DNA from: Methanocorpusculum parvum
Lineage (GTDB): Archaea > Halobacteriota > Methanomicrobia > Methanomicrobiales > Methanocorpusculaceae
Direction: 5' to 3'
DNA length: 64,000 bases
NCBI GenBank assembly: GCA_002287215.1
Contig: LMVO01000001.1
Location: 173,470 to 237,469 of the forward strand
Both the position numbers and the translations under genes were made by a program. Below the pieces are notes generated by a model. That model did no database searches, had not been told where the DNA came from, and saw only the letters and a program-made list of their open reading frames with translations. The number at the start of each line of letters is the position of its first letter. Position 1 is the stretch's first letter. Shown in pieces: positions 8,719-17,535 of this stretch.

Positions 8719-10139
8719 GGTGCAGATTTCTCCTCCTCCTTTTAGTTCTCTCTCTGTTCATCGTACCGGCGGCGGCTGAGATTATTTTTACTTGCCCGTC
8801 TCAGGAGTTTTCCGTTGATCCGGGCGAGTCAATATCTCTAAAGTTAGGGGTCGACCAGAACACGGGATCCGATATACAGGGTAAACTGACCATCAATGAA
8901 ATCAGAATTTCCGGGACCTCAGTTTTTCGCGAGTCGCGAATAACGGACAGAACGGTGTTTTCTGACGCGTCTTCTTTTCCGGTGAATATCCCTGCAATTT
9001 CTGAAGGGGATGAGCTGGTCGTGAATCTGGTATTTACCTACACTGATGCCTCGGGGACCATGCGTGATGTAACATTACCTCCGGTTACAATCAGAACAGG
9101 TCCGATAACGGGTCAGCTTTCACCGATAAGAAGTGCTGAATCCATTCATGTTGTAAAACCGTCGGTATCCTCCGGAAGCGGTACGGCAGCGGACCCTTCT
9201 TCCCAGATCGCAGGTTCTGTGATTTCGAATTCAGCAGATCAGCTTCCTGATCTTTCTCTTAACCTGACGGAGAATCATGACGAAGAATTTACTTCACATC
9301 TGCGAACACTTCCGGAGTTTACTTTTTTGGAAGAATCGATCACGAGTTATGGGTTCCTGGTCTCTAAAACTTTTGTAACTTCATCGGCATCCGATGCGGG
9401 TACTTTCTCTATTGGTTATAGAAATGCAAACGGCAATGAGGCAGAGATAGCCGGAAATGTTTCAGGCCCCCTCTTTTCCGCCTCATCTTTAACAGATGCT
9501 CCAGCAGGCATTCCCCTGATTTTGAAGAAAGATACACGCTACCTTTCCGCCGTCTCCGAAGTAAATGCTGAAGGGTATCTTCATACAGGGACAATGAGTG
9601 ATGTTCACGACGGGGATGTCGTAATTGTCGTGCATCTGGAGAATCCCGAGGGTAAGGCCGCTGAGATCACTGCACATCTGAACAACGGAGGTGTGACCTC
9701 GGTAGAAACGAGTTTTGAAACGGACTTATTCTCACCCTGGATGATTATCGCTCTCCTCCTTACAACAGGGATTCTCATCTTATTCTACTGGAACAGGCGC
9801 CGGCTCTCTGTCATCTCTCTTCCTTCTTCTCCGAAAATAGATGGTGCGAGTAACATCTCTCTTGCAGACGAGTATTTGTTGTGTGCGAAGGCAGCCTTTG
9901 AAAAAGGATTGTATCAGGATGCCTCAGCATATGCCGGCAAATCCCTTAGGTATTTCCTTACTGGAGATAGGGAAGTTACAACGGATGAGCTTCTGTCCCG
10001 GGATATCTCTCCCCGTGCAGCAGATCTTCTACTAAGATGTCGTGATGCCGGATTTTCTCATAGAGAGATCGAAAAACAATGGGCTGAAAAAATAATTAAC
10101 GAAGTTGAGAAGTATATATCATATGATTATAACAATTGA
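8715..10139 (+). CDS. Exported BatD-like membrane protein
   Basis: A 474-aa protein with a signal peptide (FLLLLLVLSLFIVPAAA), a large extracytoplasmic beta-sandwich region (about residues 20-330), one transmembrane helix (SPWMIIALLLTTGILILFYW, about 340-360) and a cytoplasmic helical tail containing AAFEKGLYQDASAYAGKSL. It overlaps the VWA gene by ATGA. The topology and place in the MoxR/DUF58/VWA operon match BatD, though sequence similarity alone would not prove it. It probably forms the membrane partner of the VWA protein. Confidence 0.75.
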   Translation: MRCRFLLLLLVLSLFIVPAAAEIIFTCPSQEFSVDPGESISLKLGVDQNTGSDIQGKLTINEIRISGTSVFRESRITDRTVFSDASSFPVNIPAISEGDELVVNLVFTYTDASGTMRDVTLPPVTIRTGPITGQLSPIRSAESIHVVKPSVSSGSGTAADPSSQIAGSVISNSADQLPDLSLNLTENHDEEFTSHLRTLPEFTFLEESITSYGFLVSKTFVTSSASDAGTFSIGYRNANGNEAEIAGNVSGPLFSASSLTDAPAGIPLILKKDTRYLSAVSEVNAEGYLHTGTMSDVHDGDVVIVVHLENPEGKAAEITAHLNNGGVTSVETSFETDLFSPWMIIALLLTTGILILFYWNRRRLSVISLPSSPKIDGASNISLADEYLLCAKAAFEKGLYQDASAYAGKSLRYFLTGDREVTTDELLSRDISPRAADLLLRCRDAGFSHREIEKQWAEKIINEVEKYISYDYNN

Positions 10140-10161
10140 AAAACAGACATAACAATCACTT

Positions 10162-10866
10162 ATGACAATCTATGTTGGAATGGATGATACTGACAGCCTC
10201 GAGTCGAGAGGAACCGGCAGACTTGCCCGGGCGGCTGCCGCTGTCATTTCGAAAAAATGGCCGGTAAAAGGAGTGACCCGTCATCAGCTCTACGTCCATG
10301 AGTCCATTCCTTTCACCTCGCACAATAGTTGTGCTGTCCTTCACGTCGATGCAGATGGTCCGGAGATCGCGGATGAACTTTTTGCACTCACCGAAGAGAT
10401 AATGCTCAGTGATTTTATTCCGGGGAGTGATCCGGGTCTTGCGGTTGCAGAGGAACGACAGATACATCCTGCGTTGATCGCTTACGGCCGGGATGCCCAG
10501 ATCACCGTTCTCAACCAGAATATTGCGAGAACCCTTGCACATAATCTTGGTATCAGGCTCAAAGGTCTTGGCGGAACAGAGGATGGGGTTATCGGATCAC
10601 TTGCCGGACTCGGACTTGCAGCGATGAATAGTGACGGCCGGTATCTTCTGATCGGAAACATCCGAGATCTGACTGGTCCTGTTACCGTAGAACAGGTTCT
10701 TGCCGCCGGCGTGGACTGTGTGCAGACGATCGACGGGGAAATACTTACAACCGGTCTTATTATGGAACAGGAAGGCAAATCCGTAAAACCGTGCCCGATC
10801 GGAGGGAAAGTAACCCTTCTCGTCAGAAGGGAGGCCGGGAAAATCCTGCCGATTAAACGGGGATAA
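10162..10866 (+). CDS. TiaS-like (TCKD-domain) short protein
   Basis: A 234-aa protein that begins with MTIYVGMDDTDSLESRGTG, the nucleotide-binding GMDDTDS motif of TiaS, the archaeal enzyme that attaches agmatine to C34 of tRNA-Ile2. Full-length TiaS is about 420-450 aa and carries C-terminal zinc-ribbon and OB domains. These are missing here, so it is a stand-alone catalytic-type domain rather than TiaS itself. Methanogens carry such short homologues without an assigned role. It lies 3 bp upstream of the surface-protein/ECF transporter genes. Confidence 0.75.
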   Translation: MTIYVGMDDTDSLESRGTGRLARAAAAVISKKWPVKGVTRHQLYVHESIPFTSHNSCAVLHVDADGPEIADELFALTEEIMLSDFIPGSDPGLAVAEERQIHPALIAYGRDAQITVLNQNIARTLAHNLGIRLKGLGGTEDGVIGSLAGLGLAAMNSDGRYLLIGNIRDLTGPVTVEQVLAAGVDCVQTIDGEILTTGLIMEQEGKSVKPCPIGGKVTLLVRREAGKILPIKRG

Positions 10867-10868
10867 CT

Positions 10869-11669
10869 ATGGGTCCCGTCCAGAAAAGGATTCTGATTAC
10901 TCTCAGCATTTTTGGGATTATTATTGCCGGATTTGCCATAGCCGAGTCTTCATTCGCCACATATGAATCTGATCTTCCGGACGTTGTCACCTCTTCCAAA
11001 CAAAATCTTACTGCTGACGATTTTACGTATGGGCCGGTAAATTATCGTCCGGGGTATCTCCCGATCCCCATTTATGCAGAATCAGGTCTGTATGATGCTG
11101 AAGACTGGATCGTTTTGTTTGCCGTAGTGAATGAGACTCCCGTAAACGGCAATCCTTTTTTCGTCCGCCCCGGCTCAGTCAAAATTGATTACATATTTGA
11201 AAATCTCACGGGAACTGCCGTGTTTCAAGTATATGGCCTTCGTTATGATTCCGGTCAGACCTGGACTACCCACCAGTTCCATTCACCTGCATCCGGCTAC
11301 CGGGTAATCGCTTCACCACAGTCAGGTATTCTTCCCACTCTCACCGATTACTCTGAAGAACTGCCAATGATAATCTCTGCTGCGAATCTGTATTACTCTC
11401 CCGACGGCGATATGGAGATTGGTGTTCCCTTTGCCTTTCCATTTCCAAAAGATGAGTTGAACGGCCTTTCCGCTCTCCACTTCACCCTGGATCCTGACAT
11501 GCCCAGGGGTCAGGTTACTACTACCTCTGAATTGAACGGGACGTTCTATATCACTCACACCGGAGGAGATACAGTCCGGAGACTTATCCTCATGCTTGCA
11601 GTTAATTCTCCGCAGACTGATGACTTTTTGTTTACATTTACGAGCAGCTTTGTTCCACGGGAGGTCTGA
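10869..11669 (+). CDS. Secreted/surface protein with permuted modules, first gene of ECF transporter unit
   Basis: A 266-aa protein with an N-terminal signal/anchor helix (ILITLSIFGIIIAGFAIA) and no C-terminal anchor. It contains the same two modules as the 3956 and 4949 proteins but in reverse order: YGPVNYRP ... KIDYIFENLTGTAVF comes first and GQVTTTSELNGTFYITHTGG ... LILMLAVN second. It abuts the ECF S-component gene with no gap (stop 11669, next ATG 11670), so it is translated with the transporter. It may present or scavenge substrate at the surface; that is inference. Confidence 0.75.
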   Translation: MGPVQKRILITLSIFGIIIAGFAIAESSFATYESDLPDVVTSSKQNLTADDFTYGPVNYRPGYLPIPIYAESGLYDAEDWIVLFAVVNETPVNGNPFFVRPGSVKIDYIFENLTGTAVFQVYGLRYDSGQTWTTHQFHSPASGYRVIASPQSGILPTLTDYSEELPMIISAANLYYSPDGDMEIGVPFAFPFPKDELNGLSALHFTLDPDMPRGQVTTTSELNGTFYITHTGGDTVRRLILMLAVNSPQTDDFLFTFTSSFVPREV

Positions 11670-12218
11670 ATGAAACCATATTTTCAGCTTCATGAGATCG
11701 CTTTGCTCTCGCTTCTCGGCGCCCTTATTTTTGTTTTGCGTCTGGTTTTCAAGATCCCTATCCATGTACCCGGAAGCTCAGGTCTGGTATGGGTCCTTCC
11801 CCTCATTATCGGTGTGGGAATTGTACGAAAACCCGGGGCTGGATTGTACATGGGCTTTATATCAGGGATCCTCGCCTCATTTTTTGGCGTAGGCGCTTTG
11901 CATGTCCTTGATATCTTCAAGTATCTTGCCATGGGTCTTTCTGTTGATTTGACTTCTATGCTCTTCTTCTACCGTTTCAGTAATCCTATAGTAGGATGTA
12001 TTGTCGGAGCTGTTGGAAATTTTACAAAGATGCTGGTAAATTACGCTGTTCAGATGCTGTTTGGTGTTCAGGCAACATTTATTCTGGTTGGGATTACCGT
12101 TTCAGCAACAACCCATCTGATATTCGGCGGTATCGGCGGAATTCTTGCCGTCCTGATATTGTCTCGTCTGAGGCGTGCAGGAGTGATTACTGAGGATGAC
12201 AAAGACGCCTATAATTGA
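11670..12218 (+). CDS. ECF transporter S component (substrate-binding membrane protein)
   Basis: A 182-aa, very hydrophobic protein with about five to six predicted membrane helices. Its length and glycine-rich helices (VLPLIIGVGIVRKPGAGLYMG) fit energy-coupling-factor S components. The identification is supported by the immediately following genes for an ABC ATPase pair and an EcfT-like protein. The substrate is not evident: the sequence shows no clear BioY, ThiT or RibU signature. It overlaps the ATPase gene by 23 bp. Confidence 0.75.
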   Translation: MKPYFQLHEIALLSLLGALIFVLRLVFKIPIHVPGSSGLVWVLPLIIGVGIVRKPGAGLYMGFISGILASFFGVGALHVLDIFKYLAMGLSVDLTSMLFFYRFSNPIVGCIVGAVGNFTKMLVNYAVQMLFGVQATFILVGITVSATTHLIFGGIGGILAVLILSRLRRAGVITEDDKDAYN

Positions 12219-13605
12219 GGTGAACAATCTCACATACATCTATCCCCGTCAGCCTGGAGGGAGACGTCCCGCTCCTTTTCATGATCTGAATCTCACGGTA
12301 TATGCAGGTGAACGAATTCTTCTCACCGGAGATTCCGGTTCCGGGAAATCAACGTTTTTACGCTGTCTGAATGGTTTGATTCCGCATTCAGAATCTGGAA
12401 AGATGGAAGGTACCGTCAATATCGCAGGTATTGATACTCGTAACTCCGGTATATCGCAGCTTGCCTCTCATGTTGGCATGGTATTTCAGGATCCTGATTA
12501 TCAGTTATTCTGTGCAGATGTCGAAAGTGAAATTGCCTATGGTCTTGAACAACATGGTGTCTCGCCTCAGGAAATGCAGAGGAGGATCGAAGAAGTCATT
12601 GAATTATTACGTATAACTCATCTTCGTGGCAGAATGATGGACACTCTTTCATGGGGAGAGCGTCAGCGGGTCGCTATCGCCTCGGTCCTGGTTATGCGGC
12701 CTGAGATCCTTCTTCTCGATGAGCCGTTATCCGGGCTTGATGAAGGAGCAGTCAAAACACTCATCGAAGTGTTGAAAAATCTGAATGAACTGCTTGGGCT
12801 TACTATCATCATCGCAGAACACCGAACAAATTGTCTGGAAGATTTTCCGACCCGATACATCCATTTTGGAGACCCGGCATCCGGCAATCCTGCTGTCGTA
12901 CGTTGCCCAGCTGTATCATGTACATCTGATAATTCTCTCTCCCTCTCTCAGGTAAATTTCGCGTATGGAGAATCCGACCGATTGGTTTTGTCCGATCTCA
13001 CTCTCTCTTTTCATTCAGGTATGATCTCTGTTCTGATGGGAGAGAACGGTTCTGGAAAAAGCACATTGATCCGGCATGCGAATGGGATCCTTCGCCCGGA
13101 TTCAGGAGAGGTGTTTGTTCATGGAGAAAATATTCGTGACAAAACCGTGGCGGAGATCTCGTCAAGTGTCGGCATTTGTTTCCAGCATGCTGATTATCAG
13201 CTTTTTGAAGAGACGATTCTTGATGAATTACTCTGTACACCCCGTATTCGCGGATATCCGCTTGGACCTTCCAGATGTCGGGCCCGCAGTATTCTTGATG
13301 ATTTAGGTCTTCTTTCGCTTGGCGAAAAATCATCTCCTCTTAAAGCATCTGTTGGCGAAAAACAGAGGATTGCTATCTCGACCTTACTCATGATGGATAC
13401 ATCCGTAATGATTTTAGATGAGCCAACCCTTGGACTTGACGCATCATCCAAACAGATACTGGCCTCTATTCTGCAAAAAGAACGGGATCTTGGAAAAACC
13501 GTTATAGTTGCGACACATGACCGCGGTTTTGCGGATCTATGTGCTGACCGAATCATCAGTCTTTCCGGCGGCCGGGTCATACACGACACAGGGGTTCTCA
13601 GATGA
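12196..13605 (+). CDS. ecfA: Energy-coupling factor ATPase with two fused ABC domains
   Basis: A 469-aa fusion of two complete ABC domains. Domain 1 has Walker A GDSGSGKST, a Q-loop FQDPDYQLF, signature SWGERQRVA and Walker B ILLLDEPLSGLD. Domain 2 has GENGSGKST, FQHADYQLF, SVGEKQRIA and VMILDEPTLGLD. The Q-loop form QDPDYQLF is typical of EcfA/CbiO proteins. The single polypeptide replaces the usual EcfA1-EcfA2 pair. It overlaps the S component upstream and ecfT by 4 bp downstream. Confidence 0.93.
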   Translation: MTKTPIIEVNNLTYIYPRQPGGRRPAPFHDLNLTVYAGERILLTGDSGSGKSTFLRCLNGLIPHSESGKMEGTVNIAGIDTRNSGISQLASHVGMVFQDPDYQLFCADVESEIAYGLEQHGVSPQEMQRRIEEVIELLRITHLRGRMMDTLSWGERQRVAIASVLVMRPEILLLDEPLSGLDEGAVKTLIEVLKNLNELLGLTIIIAEHRTNCLEDFPTRYIHFGDPASGNPAVVRCPAVSCTSDNSLSLSQVNFAYGESDRLVLSDLTLSFHSGMISVLMGENGSGKSTLIRHANGILRPDSGEVFVHGENIRDKTVAEISSSVGICFQHADYQLFEETILDELLCTPRIRGYPLGPSRCRARSILDDLGLLSLGEKSSPLKASVGEKQRIAISTLLMMDTSVMILDEPTLGLDASSKQILASILQKERDLGKTVIVATHDRGFADLCADRIISLSGGRVIHDTGVLR

Positions 13606-14402
13606 AGTTCTCAAAAAAGATGATCCGGTATGTTGATAGGGATACCATTTTTCACCGTCTCGATCCGGGAACAAAAATCATTCTGGTTTTATATTTTAGT
13701 ATCATCGCCATTCTGATCAACTCTCTGCCCGCAATGCTTCTGCTTCTGTTGTTTGTCTATCTGCCGATCATATGGGAGCATTTGACTCTGATTCTCGTTC
13801 GTTCTCTGCGTTTTCTCATTCCTGTTTTCCTCTTCATCTTCATCATCAACCTGATGTTTCCTCAGGTGATCCCTGCTGATCCTTGGGTCACCTATACCTT
13901 TCTTACTGTAACCGGTGGTCTTTCTTTTGAGGGGATCATCTATGCCTGCCTGATGACCGCACGGATGTTTATGATAGCTTCAGTATCAACGTTATTCATT
14001 ATGACAACAACCAGTAACGCGTTTGTTCACCGGCTGAAATCCGTTGGTATTCCGGAAACCCTGGCATTTTCTCTTGGTTATGCCATGAAATCCATTACCA
14101 CGCTGAGTGCTGATATGGCCAATATCATGGATGCACAACGATCCCGGGGCATTGAGTTGGAAAAAGGAAATCCTGCAAACAAAGGATTACAGTATATGGC
14201 TCTTGGCATACCAATGACCGTCTCTGTGATGCAGCGTTCCAAGCAGACAGCTGATGCGATGCAGTGCAGAGGATTTGGGAGTTCTGGAAAAAAAACTCTT
14301 CACCGGCCTTTTAAAATGGAAAGATCAGGTTATCTTGCACTGATAATATCGGTATTGGTTGGGTGTGCTTTGTGGTATTTTTCAGCCATCCAGTATTTCT
14401 AA
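13602..14402 (+). CDS. ecfT: Energy-coupling factor transmembrane protein EcfT
   Basis: A 266-aa membrane protein with about five to six helices (for example IILVLYFSIIAILINSLPAML). It contains an EcfT/CbiQ coupling motif, AQRSRGIELEKG (about residues 182-193), and a second A-R-G-like element, DAMQCRGFG (about 223-231), which contacts the ATPase Q-helix. It is the scaffold linking the S component with the ATPase. ATGA overlap with ecfA shows translational coupling. Confidence 0.9.
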   Translation: MKFSKKMIRYVDRDTIFHRLDPGTKIILVLYFSIIAILINSLPAMLLLLLFVYLPIIWEHLTLILVRSLRFLIPVFLFIFIINLMFPQVIPADPWVTYTFLTVTGGLSFEGIIYACLMTARMFMIASVSTLFIMTTTSNAFVHRLKSVGIPETLAFSLGYAMKSITTLSADMANIMDAQRSRGIELEKGNPANKGLQYMALGIPMTVSVMQRSKQTADAMQCRGFGSSGKKTLHRPFKMERSGYLALIISVLVGCALWYFSAIQYF

Positions 14403-14529
14403 ACCAGCGCTTAGTTAATTAAGTTAATTTAACTATTTAACAACATTTATTTGTGTGTGAAACGGCAAATACTAATGATACTCATGTCTTGCCTTTGCTT
14501 GACTATTTGTGGGTGTGGAGAACTATAGT

Positions 14530-15450
14530 ATGAAAAAATCATCTTTCGTCGCAATGATCACTTTTGCAGTAATCTTTGCATTTTTATTTGTTCCGGCAGT
14601 CAGTGCCGAGACCGTTGAAAAGACTGTGATTCTTGAAAGTGGGGACATTGTAATCCCGATGGCAAACTTCGACGGAGGGTCCGCTGATGTTACTGTTCCA
14701 AAAAACTCAGTAGCAGGTATTATTTACCAGGCCTACCCGGATGTTGAGTTCTGGTTTAAACCTGGAAGCACCAAAACATGGTTCAACTTAAATATTCTGG
14801 AAGGTCGCACCCACAAAGATGGCGGAGTCTGGACGCTCTATGTAGGCGGCGTTGAGCAGACCTCAGATATGGTTAACGACTGGTCCCAGCTTATCGTAAC
14901 TCCCGGTGATACAGTGAAGTTGATCTACGACGCTGATGAATACACAGTAAAGATAAAAACTACAGTGTCAAACACTGCAAAACCAGTAACACAGTCCATT
15001 AACGGTGTTTTCAAAACTGAAGCCGTTAATATCCCGGCTGAACAGATTTCCGGATCAGATACGGCAGTCAGTGTTGCCGGAGATTCTCTTCTTGGAATCC
15101 TTGCCAATTCTCTTCCATCGGTCGAATTCTATAAAGGAGGAAATCAAAACTTCTTTAATCTGAATACCTATGACGGACACACACATAAATCTCCGAACAA
15201 GACTGACAAATGGTATGTTTATGTTGATGGAACTGAAGTAACTACTCCGGACTGGAGTACGGTTAAACTCACCAAAGGACAGGTCATTACGATGAAGTTC
15301 GATGATATAACTAACGGAGCAATCTACCAGTATGTCATTGAAACATCTGCTTTAGCAGGTGACAGCGGAACCACGTCGCCTCTGCCGGCTGCAGGTATTA
15401 TTTTTGGTCTTGGAGCAGCAGGATTGTTTGCATTATCCCGCAAACTCTAA
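14530..15450 (+). CDS. Surface-anchored protein with two DUF4430-like repeats
   Basis: A 306-aa exported protein. It has a signal peptide (FVAMITFAVIFAFLFVPAVSA) and two repeats: WFNLNILEGRTHKDGGVW (about residues 90-110) and FFNLNTYDGHTHK with DKWYVYVDG (about 210-240). A C-terminal helix, SPLPAAGIIFGLGAAGLFAL, is followed by SRKL. The repeats resemble DUF4430, which is related to the transcobalamin-like ligand-binding fold. ATG 14530 is chosen over the upstream GTG because GTGGAG lies at the right distance. It follows the ECF genes, so it may be a substrate-capture protein for that importer. The AT-rich gap 14403-14529 probably holds its own promoter. Confidence 0.75.
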   Translation: MKKSSFVAMITFAVIFAFLFVPAVSAETVEKTVILESGDIVIPMANFDGGSADVTVPKNSVAGIIYQAYPDVEFWFKPGSTKTWFNLNILEGRTHKDGGVWTLYVGGVEQTSDMVNDWSQLIVTPGDTVKLIYDADEYTVKIKTTVSNTAKPVTQSINGVFKTEAVNIPAEQISGSDTAVSVAGDSLLGILANSLPSVEFYKGGNQNFFNLNTYDGHTHKSPNKTDKWYVYVDGTEVTTPDWSTVKLTKGQVITMKFDDITNGAIYQYVIETSALAGDSGTTSPLPAAGIIFGLGAAGLFALSRKL

Positions 15451-15505
15451 ATCTCTTTTTTACTCGTGTGAAATCTATAATAGTTCACAGCGGGAATATG
15501 TATGT

Positions 15506-15829
15506 ATGGTCAAAGTCCCCTGTCAGGAAATCGTGTGGGACATCATCCCCGCAATACAGGCAGCTCTTGCTGTTGAACTGGTGAGTCTGGGCGTATCTCA
15601 GATCCAGATCGCCGCCCATCTCTCTCTTGCTCCGTCAGCTGTATCCCAGTATCTGTCCGGTAAACGGGGATACAGAATCGTTTTCGACGATCCTATAAAA
15701 GAGATCATCTCGAAACTGGCCCGGGACATCAGGTCAGGTTCCGTCTCGGATGATGATCTTTCAGCTGAATTATGTTCCATCTGCCGCTCACTCAGAGGGG
15801 ACAACAGATGCGGCAGTTCTTTGGATTAA
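15506..15829 (+). CDS. Archaeal helix-turn-helix transcriptional regulator
   Basis: A 107-aa protein. An HTH is visible in SLGVSQIQIAAHLSLAPSA followed by VSQYLSGKRG (about residues 30-60), where SAVSQYLSG is the recognition helix. The C-terminal part carries three cysteines (ELCSICRSLRGDNRCG) that could bind metal. This matches a conserved archaeal XRE-like regulator family. The start at 15506 is favoured because residues upstream in the frame overlap the 3' end of the preceding gene. The target is unknown; it lies between the DUF4430 gene and carbonic anhydrase. Confidence 0.8.
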   Translation: MVKVPCQEIVWDIIPAIQAALAVELVSLGVSQIQIAAHLSLAPSAVSQYLSGKRGYRIVFDDPIKEIISKLARDIRSGSVSDDDLSAELCSICRSLRGDNRCGSSLD

Positions 15830-15885
15830 AACCCAAAACCTCATAAGTTAGAAGAGTCAACTAAACTTCTATCGGGGTTCAACTC

Positions 15886-16470
15886 ATGATAGAAAGTTTT
15901 ATTGAAGGAAACAAGATCTTCCAGGAACAGGATTTCGAACGGAAGAAAGACCGGTACATGCAGCTGACCACTCAGCAGCACCCGACCGTATTATGGATCG
16001 GCTGCTCGGACTCCCGAGTCAATCCGGAACGTATCACCCACTGCCGTGCCGGTGAACTCTTCACCCACAGAAACATAGGAAACATCGTTCCGACCCATGA
16101 CTGGAATTTTGCAACTGTTTTAGAGTATGCCGTGAAGCATCTCAAAGTAAAAGATATTGTAATCTGCGGCCACTCTGACTGCGGAGCTCTCAACGCTCTT
16201 GATGTTGATATGTCAAAGGATGCTTATATCCCCCAATGGATCAATAACGCCCGTGAAGCGCAGATCAGAGTCGACGCCCGTCTCGGCGAGGCAAAAACTC
16301 CGGAGGAAAAGGCAGCCCGGAAAAAAGAGATCGAGTATGAAAACATCAAGCTTCAGCTTGAACATCTCAGATCTTATCCGCTTGTTTCCCTGGCGGAAGA
16401 AAAAGGATGCCTGCATGTTCACGGATTATATTATGATCTGAAAACCGGCGCTCTTTCCAAGATCGCCTAA
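15886..16470 (+). CDS. Beta-class carbonic anhydrase
   Basis: A 194-aa beta-carbonic anhydrase that interconverts CO2 and bicarbonate in the cytoplasm. Zinc ligands and the catalytic dyad are visible in WIGCSDSRVNPE (Cys plus Asp-Arg, about residues 41-52) and VICGHSDCGALNAL (His and Cys, about 94-107). Length and motifs are complete. A methanogen needs it to balance CO2 for formylmethanofuran synthesis and bicarbonate for carbamoyl phosphate and carboxylases. It converges on the HAD hydrolase with a 4-bp overlap. Confidence 0.95.
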   Translation: MIESFIEGNKIFQEQDFERKKDRYMQLTTQQHPTVLWIGCSDSRVNPERITHCRAGELFTHRNIGNIVPTHDWNFATVLEYAVKHLKVKDIVICGHSDCGALNALDVDMSKDAYIPQWINNAREAQIRVDARLGEAKTPEEKAARKKEIEYENIKLQLEHLRSYPLVSLAEEKGCLHVHGLYYDLKTGALSKIA

Positions 16471-17129
16471 CTTTTTTTTACGAGTGCAAGAAACTCTGCC
16501 GGTGAATCAACCGCACATATGTTATCACGTTTATCCACCGACCCGAAGGTAGCGTGCACGCCTTTGATGCCCAGCTCTCTTGGGGGTCTGACATCCCGGT
16601 TTTTCTTGTCTCCGATCATCATGGTCTCTTCCGGTAAAACATCAAGAGCTTCCAGTGTCTTTTGATAGACGAGCGGATCCGGCTTTTTCACGCCGAAGGT
16701 TTCTGGTGTGACGATCAGTTCAAAATAGTGTTCATAGCCAAGGGCAGCCATCCGTTTTTCCATGTCAGGCCGGTCGGCATTTGAGATAACTGCCAAACGG
16801 ACTCCTGCTGATTTCAACTCACTCAGCATTTCTTCAACTCCCTCAAAGGGAGAGATACAGGCAAGTTCCAGGGTGTGATAAAGCCACGTACACTCCTGAA
16901 ACTCTCCTTCGACTCCGTCTGCAAGATAAAGAGAGACGGCATCTTCAATTAAGGTCGGCGGGTTTTTGTTCAGAGAATAAAAATGCAGATCGCCGAATAT
17001 CCCGCAGTATGCCATCAAGGCATCTGCTGCACACATACGTGCCCTGCGAAGATCGTGCAGGGTGTTGTCCATATCGAAGATCACTGCACGGGGAAAGGGT
17101 GCTTCAGAGTTCACAGGTATCACAGTCAT
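16467..17129 (-). CDS. HAD-superfamily hydrolase
   Basis: A 220-aa haloacid dehalogenase-type hydrolase. Motif I is FDMDNTLHD (about residues 18-26, nucleophile Asp), motif II AVISNADR, and motifs III/IV KKPDPLVYQ and MIGDKKNRD. The cap between motifs I and II is helical (subclass I). Such enzymes are usually phosphatases of small phosphometabolites; the substrate is not evident. The gene overlaps the 3' end of iscU by 26 bp on the same strand, so it is probably the last gene of the iscS-iscU operon. Confidence 0.88.
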   Translation of the reverse strand: MTVIPVNSEAPFPRAVIFDMDNTLHDLRRARMCAADALMAYCGIFGDLHFYSLNKNPPTLIEDAVSLYLADGVEGEFQECTWLYHTLELACISPFEGVEEMLSELKSAGVRLAVISNADRPDMEKRMAALGYEHYFELIVTPETFGVKKPDPLVYQKTLEALDVLPEETMMIGDKKNRDVRPPRELGIKGVHATFGSVDKRDNICAVDSPAEFLALVKKS

Positions 17130-17535
17130 GCCCGCAGGAGCTGCATTCTCCGTCGCCCCACGGCTCCCTGCCCGACTTTACCAGAAAATCATTGATCGCT
17201 TTGTGGATGGTTTCTTCTGCAAGGACCGAGCAGTGCATTTTGTTAGGGGGCAGCCCGTCCAATGCTTCTGCTACGGCTTTGTTTGAGAGGGTCCATGCCT
17301 CCTCCAGCGTTTTGCCTTTGATCATCTCTGTGGCCATACTGCTGGAGGCAATCGCAGCACCGCAGCCGAATGTCTGAAACTTGGCGTCGATGATGATATC
17401 GTTTTCGACTTTCAGATACATCTTCATAATGTCGCCGCATGAGGGATTTCCCTCCTCGCCGACACCGCTTGGGTTTTCGATCACACCGACGTTTCTCGGG
17501 TTGGTGAAGTGATCCATTACTTTTTCACTGTACAT
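17104..17535 (-). CDS. iscU: Iron-sulfur cluster scaffold IscU/NifU
   Basis: A 143-aa IscU-type scaffold. The three cluster cysteines are visible in GNPSCGDIM (about residue 33), FQTFGCGAAIASSS (about 59) and KMHCSVLAEE (about 100), with the conserved aspartate two residues after the first Cys. The C-terminus carries an additional CSSCGHDCDTCEL tail with four more cysteines, not part of the core fold and possibly a metal or transfer site. It overlaps iscS by 11 bp. Confidence 0.93.
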   Translation of the reverse strand: MYSEKVMDHFTNPRNVGVIENPSGVGEEGNPSCGDIMKMYLKVENDIIIDAKFQTFGCGAAIASSSMATEMIKGKTLEEAWTLSNKAVAEALDGLPPNKMHCSVLAEETIHKAINDFLVKSGREPWGDGECSSCGHDCDTCEL

